Positions 1 to 6,500 of a stretch of 7,766 nucleotides of DNA are shown here, one piece after another (within the stretch, counting starts at the first letter, position 1; each line of letters starts with the position of its first letter). The DNA is from Actinomycetes bacterium. GTDB lineage: Bacteria; Actinomycetota; Acidimicrobiia; Acidimicrobiales; Palsa-688. The DNA lies in NCBI GenBank assembly GCA_021827225.1, contig JAKAXG010000192.1, positions 1-7,766 of the forward strand, in the 5' to 3' direction. Below the pieces are notes generated by a model. The model searched no databases. It was not told where the DNA came from and saw only the letters and a program-made list of their open reading frames with translations. Both the position numbers and the translations under genes were made by a program.

Positions 1-1
1 A

Positions 2-514
2 TCTTCGCTGTCGGCCCGGCCCCGGCCGCCGTACGTGCGCCTCACCGTCAAGCAGGCCGGCGACTTCTCCGAGGGCGTGGCCCGCCTCCGCCCCGGGACC
101 CGGGTCGTCGTGGAGGGCCCCTTCGGAGCCTTCACCGCCGACGCCATGCGCCAGCGCAAGGCCCTCCTGGTGGCCGGCGGGATCGGGGTCACGGCCATGC
201 GGGCGCTGCTGGAGGACCTGCCCCGGGCGTCGAACCCCTACGTGATCATCCGGGCGTCGCGGGAGGACGACCTGGTGCTGCGGGAGGAGATAGCCGAGCT
301 GGTGCGGCACCGGCACGGGACGCTCCAGGAGCTGATCGGGTCCCGGGAGCAGGTGGTGGTCACCGACCGGCTGCTGCGCAAGCTGGTGCCGGACCTGCCC
401 CGGCGCGAAGCGTTCGTGTGCGGCCCCCCCGAGTTCGTGCAATCGGCGGTTTCAGCCATCGAGCAGGCGGGGGTGCCCCGCCAATCCATCCACTACGAGG
501 AGTTCAGTTGGTAG
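2..514 (+). CDS. Ferric-reductase-like flavoprotein, C-terminal FAD/NAD(P)-binding part (5' end outside window)
   Basis: The reading frame is open from the first bases, so this is the last 170 residues of a longer protein. A GTG at 35 is internal: the residues before it (SSLSARPRPPY) fit the FAD-binding segment of the ferredoxin-NADP reductase fold. Next come EGPFGAF at the end of the FAD domain, GGIGVTAMRALL (from about 176) as the NAD(P)-binding loop, and VCGPPEFV (from about 416), the CGPP motif next to the flavin. The ending IHYEEFSW is typical of the fold. Such domains commonly follow a ferric-reductase-like heme membrane domain and move electrons from cytosolic NAD(P)H to the membrane hemes; that part would lie to the left and is not seen. 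The loop has Ala where the family usually has Pro (GGIGxTP). The FMN-binding gene downstream on the same strand supports a redox module. The domain call is firm; the full protein identity is inferred. Confidence 0.85.
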   Translation, partial: SSLSARPRPPYVRLTVKQAGDFSEGVARLRPGTRVVVEGPFGAFTADAMRQRKALLVAGGIGVTAMRALLEDLPRASNPYVIIRASREDDLVLREEIAELVRHRHGTLQELIGSREQVVVTDRLLRKLVPDLPRREAFVCGPPEFVQSAVSAIEQAGVPRQSIHYEEFSW

Positions 515-570
515 CGGACATGTGCTGGAGTGACGTCCCCTACGGCGGCCGCGGACGGGGAGCGGCTGCA

Positions 571-575
571 GGGAG
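571..575 (+). promoter_or_regulatory. Ribosome binding site of the FMN-binding protein gene
   Basis: GGGAG lies 6 nt before the GTG at 582. This spacing supports that GTG as the start; a basic then hydrophobic N-terminus follows, as expected for an exported protein. Confidence 0.55.
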
Positions 576-581
576 CGGTTC

Positions 582-1121
582 GTGAAGCGGGCCCCGTTCG
601 TGATGGCGGCCACCGTCGCCGGGCTGGCGGGGGTGCTCAGCTACCACACGAAGAGCACCTCGCTCGCGTCGCTGAGCTCGCCGGCGGGTCAGCCGACCCC
701 GGCGGGCGGCAAGGGCGGGGGATCAGGCAAGAGCGGCAGCGGTGCCACCTCGCCGTCCACGACGGCTCCGCCGTCGAGGGCGTCCGGCCCGGCCGGCCCG
801 CCGTCGAGCGCGGCCAAACCGGCGGCGGCCGCTCCGCCGGCCAGCGGGAGCGCTACCGGGGCCCTCGAGCAGTACGGATACGGGGAACTGAGCGTCCGCG
901 TCACCGTCGCCTCCGGCCACATCACCTCGATCAGCACCTCGCAGCTGCAGACGGCCGAGAGCTACTCGCAGCAGATCGCCGTGCAGGCCATACCCATGCT
1001 GCGCTCGGAGATCCTCAAGGCCCAGAGCACCCGGGTCTACGGGATCACCGGCGCCACCTACACGAGCGAGGCCTACGCCACCTCGGTGCAGTCGGCGCTG
1101 GACAAGTTGCACTTCAAGTGA
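582..1121 (+). CDS. Exported FMN-binding-domain protein (covalent flavin carrier)
   Basis: This protein of 179 residues starts at GTG 582. Residues 1-20 (MKRAPFVMAATVAGLAGVLS) form a short basic then hydrophobic signal or anchor without a lipobox Cys. Residues 30-92 are a low-complexity Gly/Ser/Pro/Ala/Thr linker. Residues 95-179 are an FMN-binding domain (the NqrC/RnfG C-terminal type): GYGELSVRVTVASGHITSI, then TGATYTSEAYATSVQSALDKL. In this family ApbE attaches FMN to the Thr of the (S/T)GAT motif, here predicted T159. Known motifs usually have Asp six residues before that Thr; here it is Tyr153. The gene starts 67 bp after the reductase stop on the same strand. I infer that they are co-transcribed and that this protein takes electrons from the membrane reductase outside the cell. 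No ApbE gene is in the window. The family call is strong; flavinylation and the partner are inferred. Confidence 0.85.
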   Translation: MKRAPFVMAATVAGLAGVLSYHTKSTSLASLSSPAGQPTPAGGKGGGSGKSGSGATSPSTTAPPSRASGPAGPPSSAAKPAAAAPPASGSATGALEQYGYGELSVRVTVASGHITSISTSQLQTAESYSQQIAVQAIPMLRSEILKAQSTRVYGITGATYTSEAYATSVQSALDKLHFK

Positions 1122-1145
1122 GCCGGCGGGGCCCCTGCCGCAGCT

Positions 1146-2876
1146 TCAGGGCCGCCGCATCGCACCAGCCGTCGTGACGCGGGCCGGTCCGGGATCGTTC
1201 TGGGCCGGTACGGGCCCGTTGCTCGCCGGGACCGGATAGGCAGGCCCGTAGTCGGCGGTGCCGGCGAAGCCGAGAAGCACGTTCTGTTCGACCACTGTGG
1301 GGTCGCCCATGGAGGTGGCGGGCAGGGCGGGCACCGCGCTGACCGGTGCGCCCAGAGCAGGCAGGGCGGCGGTCAGGTCGCCCACGGTGGAGTAGCGCCA
1401 GGGCGATATGTGCAAGCCCCCGGCACCGGTCAGCGCCCCCGGGCTCAGGAAGACCTTCTCGACGAGCTTGTGGGTGGAGACGTGGTCGAAGGTGTCCCGG
1501 CAGACCCAGCCGCCGGCGCTGAAGGGGGAGATCACCAGGGCCGGGACCCGGAAGCCCAGCCCGACCGGGCCCAGCACGCCCCCCCAGTCGGTGGGCGGAC
1601 CGCCCGCCGCGTTCGTCGGATCGGCGGTCGTGACGTACTCACCGTCGAACTGGCCGCCGGGTGCGGCACCGCTCGGGAGGTCGCTGAGGGCGGTGACGGT
1701 GGGCCCGGGGGTGGCCGGGGCGACGTGGTCGAAGAAGCCGCCGTTCTCGTCGAACACCACGAGGAACACCGTGGACGCCCACACCTCAGGGTTGCTGACC
1801 AGGGTCTGGAGTATCTGTGACACCAGGTACTCGCCGTACTCGGGGGGTGTGGCCGGGTGCTCGCAGTTGGCGATCGGAGGCATGATCCATGACACCTGCG
1901 GGAGCGTGCCGGCCAGCACGTCGGCGGCGAATCCCTCGGGGTACAGCGGTGTCAGGCCCTGGGCGGCGTTCTGGACCTGCGCCGCGCTGGACGGGGTGGC
2001 GAAGCTCTTGAAGTAGTTGAGGACGTTGAACAGCACGTTGGAGGTGGGATCCTGGTAGACCTTCCAGGTGACGCCGTGCTCGGTCAGCAGTTCCGGCAGG
2101 GTGGGCCAGTCGAGGCTGCCGAGCATCTGCTCCCGGTTGGTGACGTAGGTCTCGAGGACCGGTCCACCCCGGTCTCCGGAGTGAGCGCCCAGGCTGCCCG
2201 ACATCCACATCAGCCGGTTCGGGTCGGTCGGCCCGAGCACCGAGCAGTGGTACCCGTCGCACACCGTGAAGGCGGAGGCCAGCGCCCGGTAGAACTGCAG
2301 CGAGTCCCGGGGGCGGTAGTAGCCCATGGTGGTCACGCCGATCGGCGCCGTCGACGGTCCCAACTCGGGCAGGCCGAGCGGGCCGGAGGAGAACTGCAGC
2401 TTGGCGGTGCCGTCGTTGAGCAGGTGCTGGACCGCGAACTGGTCCATGCTGCCATCGTTCCAGCAGAGGTGCTGGGGGCCCCAGTCGTGGGTGATGTCGT
2501 TGAGGGTCTGGCCGTTGGCGGTGGGCGGGTCGCTGACCAGTTCGAAGGGGCTCAGGTAGGTGTCACCGCCGACCCGGAGCAGGACCGTTCCATCTTTTTC
2601 CAGCGTCGTCTGCTGGAACACGCTGCCCGGGTCGGTCCGGGGTCCGCCCGTATACGACTGGTAGGAGGTGGAGTCGGCGAAGCCGCGGACCCCGCCCATG
2701 GTGCCGAAGTAGTGGTCGAAGGACCGGTTCTCCTGCATCAGCATCACGATGTGCTTGACATCCTTCAGGGACGAGCCGGCGGGCGTGATGGCCAGGGCCC
2801 GGTCCAGGATGTCCCCCGGCAGTGCCACGGCGCCGGCCGCTGCCCCGGCCATGGTCAGGAAGCGACGCCGGCTCAT
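1146..2876 (-). CDS. Tat-exported phosphoesterase, phospholipase C / acid phosphatase family
   Basis: This 576-residue protein belongs to the bacterial phosphoesterase family that includes mycobacterial Plc proteins. The N-terminus SRRRFLTMAGAAAGAVAL is a twin-arginine signal. Family motifs follow in order: HIVMLMQENRSFDHYFG (42-58, metal-site motif), NDITHDW (126-132), GYHCSVLGPTDPNR (208-221), NCEHPA (337-342), VVFDENGGFFDHV (373-385, acidic and His metal ligands), VPALVISPFSAGG (444-456) and FDHVSTHKLVE (463-473). It should hydrolyse phosphate esters, perhaps phospholipid head groups, outside the membrane; the substrate cannot be set from sequence. I chose ATG 2876 because the Tat motif begins right there and GTGGGGA precedes it. 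ATG 2891 and TTG 2900 are in-frame alternatives adding 5 or 8 residues with weaker ribosome sites. It lies 137 bp after gtrA on the same strand and ends 24 bp from the convergent FMN-binding gene. Confidence 0.9.
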   Translation of the reverse strand: MSRRRFLTMAGAAAGAVALPGDILDRALAITPAGSSLKDVKHIVMLMQENRSFDHYFGTMGGVRGFADSTSYQSYTGGPRTDPGSVFQQTTLEKDGTVLLRVGGDTYLSPFELVSDPPTANGQTLNDITHDWGPQHLCWNDGSMDQFAVQHLLNDGTAKLQFSSGPLGLPELGPSTAPIGVTTMGYYRPRDSLQFYRALASAFTVCDGYHCSVLGPTDPNRLMWMSGSLGAHSGDRGGPVLETYVTNREQMLGSLDWPTLPELLTEHGVTWKVYQDPTSNVLFNVLNYFKSFATPSSAAQVQNAAQGLTPLYPEGFAADVLAGTLPQVSWIMPPIANCEHPATPPEYGEYLVSQILQTLVSNPEVWASTVFLVVFDENGGFFDHVAPATPGPTVTALSDLPSGAAPGGQFDGEYVTTADPTNAAGGPPTDWGGVLGPVGLGFRVPALVISPFSAGGWVCRDTFDHVSTHKLVEKVFLSPGALTGAGGLHISPWRYSTVGDLTAALPALGAPVSAVPALPATSMGDPTVVEQNVLLGFAGTADYGPAYPVPASNGPVPAQNDPGPARVTTAGAMRRP

Positions 2877-2880
2877 CCGG

Positions 2881-2887
2881 TCCCCAC
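2881..2887 (-). promoter_or_regulatory. Ribosome binding site deciding the phosphoesterase start
   Basis: Read on the - strand, GTGGGGA stands 4 nt before ATG 2876. The two earlier in-frame starts (2891 and 2900) have only an AAAGG-like stretch near 2908-2912, which is 7 nt from TTG 2900 and 16 nt from ATG 2891. The site is not a perfect anti-Shine-Dalgarno match, so the start choice is likely rather than certain. Confidence 0.4.
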
Positions 2888-2910
2888 GCATGCTGTTCAA
2901 GGTTCAGCCT

Positions 2911-3006
2911 TTCGGTCGGTCCGGGCCGCCTCCCCGTGCAGCCGGTGCTCGACGTCACTTCTTCGCCCCGGAGCGGCCGGACTCCTGCCGGACCGGACCG
3001 ACCGAA
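2911..3006. repeat. Long inverted repeat in the spacer between the GtrA gene and the phosphoesterase gene
   Basis: The arm at 2911-2928 (TTCGGTCGGTCCGGGCCG) is the reverse complement of 2989-3006 except for one base; the outer 14 bp match perfectly. The arms are separated by 60 bp. In a - strand transcript the second arm ends 34 nt before the phosphoesterase ATG, so a folded leader could affect its translation or readthrough from gtrA. It could instead be a paired protein-binding site or a remnant of a small element. Function is not known. Confidence 0.7.
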
Positions 3007-3013
3007 CCCGGCG

Positions 3014-3481
3014 TCAGGCGGAGGTCCTGGCGCTCCTGAACAGCCAGCGATCGAACAGCAGGAACTGCACCACCCACAGGCAGCCGGTCGTGCCGATGCT
3101 CGTCACCTCGAGCACCAGGGTGCGCACCGACTGCGACCAGCCCGCCGCGGTGGCGTGGTAGCCCATCGCGTGCACCGCCAGGCTGGAAATGGCGAGTTCC
3201 AGGAAAGCCCAGATCCAGAACGGTAGGACCTCGGTACCCAGCGACGCCCGGCCGTCCCTGCCCCACACCCAGCGCCGGTTCATCTCGAACGCCGGGACGG
3301 TGGCGGTGGCGGTGGCGATGACGTTGGACCAGCCGGCATCGAAGTGGATGATGCCCACCAGGAAACCGAGGACGCTGATGGTCGTCAGATTGGCGACGAT
3401 CGAGGTGGCGGTGTACCGCCACAACTGCAGGAGACGGGACCGGTGACGTGAGAGAAGGGAGGTCGGCAATCTTTCGGACAT
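3014..3481 (-). CDS. GtrA-family four-helix membrane protein
   Basis: This 155-residue protein has about four membrane helices: roughly 22-45, 51-66, 85-106 and 118-142. The segment QLWRYTATSIVANL before helix 1 and EMNRRWVWGRDGR (66-78) after helix 2 match the GtrA family, whose hallmark is an N-R-R/F-W-V/T-F/W motif between helices 2 and 3. GtrA proteins are thought to move polyprenyl-phosphate-linked sugars across the membrane for cell-surface glycosylation; no glycosyltransferase is nearby, so the substrate here is unknown. ATG 3481 is the first start after an in-frame TGA about 24 nt upstream. There is no convincing Shine-Dalgarno sequence before it; an AAAGG at 3518-3522 suits other ATGs (3509, 3516) in other frames. 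The gene lies 112 bp after the NTPase gene and 137 bp before the phosphoesterase. The family call is good; role is inferred. Confidence 0.85.
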   Translation of the reverse strand: MSERLPTSLLSRHRSRLLQLWRYTATSIVANLTTISVLGFLVGIIHFDAGWSNVIATATATVPAFEMNRRWVWGRDGRASLGTEVLPFWIWAFLELAISSLAVHAMGYHATAAGWSQSVRTLVLEVTSIGTTGCLWVVQFLLFDRWLFRSARTSA

Positions 3482-3528
3482 CGATGACGGGTCGGGGGGT
3501 GGCCGTCATGTGCCATACCTTTGTAGCG

Positions 3529-3557
3529 CCAATAGTCCGCTTTTTTGGGTCGGGCAA
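3529..3557 (-). promoter_or_regulatory. Possible promoter for the GtrA gene
   Basis: On the - strand, TTGCCC (3557-3552) and TATTGG (3534-3529) are 17 bp apart, with an A6 run (3546-3541) in the spacer. This is the most AT-rich patch between the NTPase and GtrA genes. The -10 match is poor, so this is a weak candidate only. Confidence 0.2.
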
Positions 3558-3593
3558 CGGCCAGGATGGCGGAAACGTCGGCTTCGAGCCCGG

Positions 3594-6500
3594 TCAGGGG
3601 CAGATCGAGCGGTAGCCGGCACCCTGGACGTAGCGGGTCCACTCGGCCCGGGTCAGGGGGTCGCCGGCGAGGGAGCAGACGGTGAGGGCTGCGCTGGCCG
3701 CCCGGTAGCGCCAGAAGTAGAGGGTGCGGGCGGAGCCGGCGGCGGTGAGAACCTGGCTGTCGGGGGTGAACCGGACGGTGAAGATCGCGCCCTGGACCGC
3801 CCTGAGGGTGTCCATGAGCCGGGGCCGGGCCGGGTCGGAGATGTCCCAGATCCAGACCGACTGGCTGGTGGAGCCGGCGGCCAGGTACCGACCGTGGGGG
3901 CTGACGGCTATCTGGAAGATGTACCCGGTCGGGCCGGTGAGGGGAGGCCCGAGGCGGCGGGGCCGGGCCGGATCGGTGACGTTCCAGAGGCGCACCGTCC
4001 CGTCGGCGCTACCGGCGATGAGGGTCCTGCCGTCGGGCGTGAAGGCGGCGGCGTACGCGTAGCTGGCGAATCCGCCGACGGTCGAGACGAGGACCGGATG
4101 GGTCGGGCGGGCGATGTCGTAGAGGAGAACCCTGTCGCCGGTGGTGGCCGCGGCCAAGAGGCGGCTGTCAGGGCTGATGGCGAATCCCAGCACCTCGCCG
4201 TTCCCGGTTCTCAGCGTCGGCAGGGGAGCCGGTCGCGACGGATCGGTGACGTCCCACAAGCGGACCTGACCGCCGTCATCGCTGCTCGCCAGCAGCTTCC
4301 CGTTGGGGCTGAAGCCCAGCTGCTCGATCAGAGGCTTGTTCCCCGTCATGGGGGGTCCTATCGCCACCGCCCGGCCGGGTGCTGTCAGGCGGAACAGCTG
4401 GATGGCGGGCTTGGCGTCGGCTGCGGCCAGGAGCCTCCCGTCCGGGCTGAGGGCGGCGGCCCCCGCCACCGGCCCGAACCCCGGCGGCATCGACAGCGCT
4501 CCCAGCTTCACCGGGCCACCAGGATGGGTCATGTTCCATGCGTCCACCGTGCCCTGGTTGCCGGAGGTGCTGACGTAGAGGTACCGGCCGTGTGGCGTGT
4601 AGTCCAGGCTGAAGACGTTTCCCCCCTCCCGGTAGGTGGACGGGGTTGGCACAGGCCACAGCCGGGTCACCCCACCGGAGTCGGCGGTCACCAGCCGGTG
4701 GCCCCCCTGCCCGAACGCGACGGAGGTCACGGGGTTCGGAGCGCTGAGGGTATCGATCACGGTCCAGGTGCGGGTGTCGTACAGGTGGACGGAGCCGTCC
4801 GCCGAGCCGGCCGCCAGGACGGCGCCGTCCGGGCTGAAGGCGGTCGCGTACATCACGCCGGAGGCCCTCACCGCAGGGCCGCCCGTCGTGCTCATCCTCC
4901 CGGACGCTGCGACGCTCCAGACATGGACCGACCCGTCGCGGCTGGCGGCGGCCACGCGATGCCCTCCAGGGCTGAAACTGACGCTCTCCAGGTTGGAGGT
5001 ACCGGCGCCCGGGGCGAGCTCCGGGCGGGGATCGGCTCGGACCCAGACGGCCAGGGTGCCGTGGGCGCCGGCGGCGGCCAGCTGCCGGCCGTCCGGGCTG
5101 TAGGAGACGGACTTCACCGCGACCCCCCCAGGGGTGTGGAGCACCGGGAGCGGGACGGGCCGGCCCGGGCCGGCGACGCCGAACTGGTGGACGGTCCCGT
5201 CGGCGTCCGCCGCCGCCAGCCTGTTCCCGTGGGGGCTGAAGGCCAGCGAGTAGACCGTGCCGGTGAACCCTGCGAGGGTGGCGAGGGGCACCGGACGGGC
5301 CGGGTCGCCGAGGTTCCAGACCTGGACGTCGTCACCGGTACCGCCGGCTGCCAGCAGCCGCCCGTCGGGGCTGAGCGCTACCGCGTAGTCCTGCTTGCCC
5401 GCCGGATCCAGATGCAGCTCTGCCAGGCGGGCGGGCGGGTTGGTGCCCTGGTTGTAGATCTCGACGGTGTCGGTGGCCGACTGGGCCACGGCCAGGAGCC
5501 CGTCACTGGAATCGGAAGCCACGAACTCCGGGCCCACCGGACCGAGCAGCCGGGTCGGTAGTTCACCGGCGGTGGTATCGACCAGGGCGGAGCGGGCGTC
5601 GACGGTGGGCGAGATGCGATACGAGGCCAGCGCCAGTTCCGCGGCCAGCGACGGGTCCGCCGGCTGCAGCCGGCGGGCTTCCACCGCTACCTGGCGGGAA
5701 AGGGCCTGGTTCCTGGTCCGCACTGCGCTGTCCCGGGCGTCGAGCGCCAGCGCGGCCAGCACGATGGCGGCCGCCGCCAGGACCGCCACCGCGGCCAGGA
5801 GCTGCTGGGTCCGCCGGACCCGGCGCCGGTCCGCCCGCTGGTGGCGGTCCCGGACATCCACGGACCTGGCCAGGAAGCTGCGCTCCACCCGGGAAACCTC
5901 GCGGCCGGGCCGGGAGGCGTGCTCGAGGGTGGTCGCCAGCCGGGCCCCGCTCCACAGAAGCGAGTCGTCGCCAGCCGCGGAACGCCACTCGTGGGCGGCG
6001 CCGGCGAGCTGATCGTGCAGATGGAGCCAGTCGCGGTCGGACTCCACCCAGTCGCCGAGGCGGGGCCAGGCGCGCAGCAGGGCCTCGTGGCTGATCTGCA
6101 CCGCGGCGGCGTCGGCGGTCAGCAGGCGGGCGGCCACGAAGCGCTCCAGCACCGACTCGGCCCGCCGGTCCCGGTCCGGGTCCCCGGTCTCGGTGAGCGA
6201 CGATCGGGGCGCCCGCCGGCGGGTCGGCGGGCCGTCGCCGTCTACCCTCACCAGGCGGGAGAACAGGGACCGGGCAGTGTCACGCTCCTGCTCGGACAGG
6301 TCGCCGTAGAGCCGCTCGGCGGCCTGGCTCACCGCTCCGTGAAGCCCGCCCACGCTGCGGTAGTCGGCGACGGTCATCTGGTTGCGGGACGCTCGCTCCC
6401 AGGTGGCGAGCAGGGCGTAGGAGAGGAGGGGCAGCGCCCCTGGATCGTGGGCGAAGCCGGGCGGGCTGCCCGGCGTCAGGTCGGCCAGGACCAGTTCCAC

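Noticed and set aside
1122..1145. Possible bidirectional terminator between the convergent genes
   Set aside because: The GGGGCCCC core gives only a short, bulged stem with almost no loop and no T-tract, so it is too weak to call.
530..1177. A 215-codon + strand frame overlapping the FMN-binding gene
   Set aside because: It is Arg/Gly/His-rich and without a domain, whereas the overlapping frame from 582 has a signal segment, a ribosome site and a clear FMN-binding domain.
2076..3161. A 361-codon open frame on the + strand
   Set aside because: It is antisense to the well-supported phosphoesterase and runs on into the spacer and gtrA. The sequence shows no motif and has shadow-frame composition.
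2955..3557. A 200-codon - strand frame overlapping gtrA
   Set aside because: The gtrA frame has the membrane helices and family motif; this one is Arg/His/Pro-rich. Only its possible role as a leader frame is kept as a low-interest finding.
3510..5561. A 683-codon open frame on the + strand
   Set aside because: It lies opposite the NTPase/WD40 gene and its product is Gly/Arg/Pro-rich without any domain. Long antisense frames are expected in GC-rich repeat-encoding DNA.
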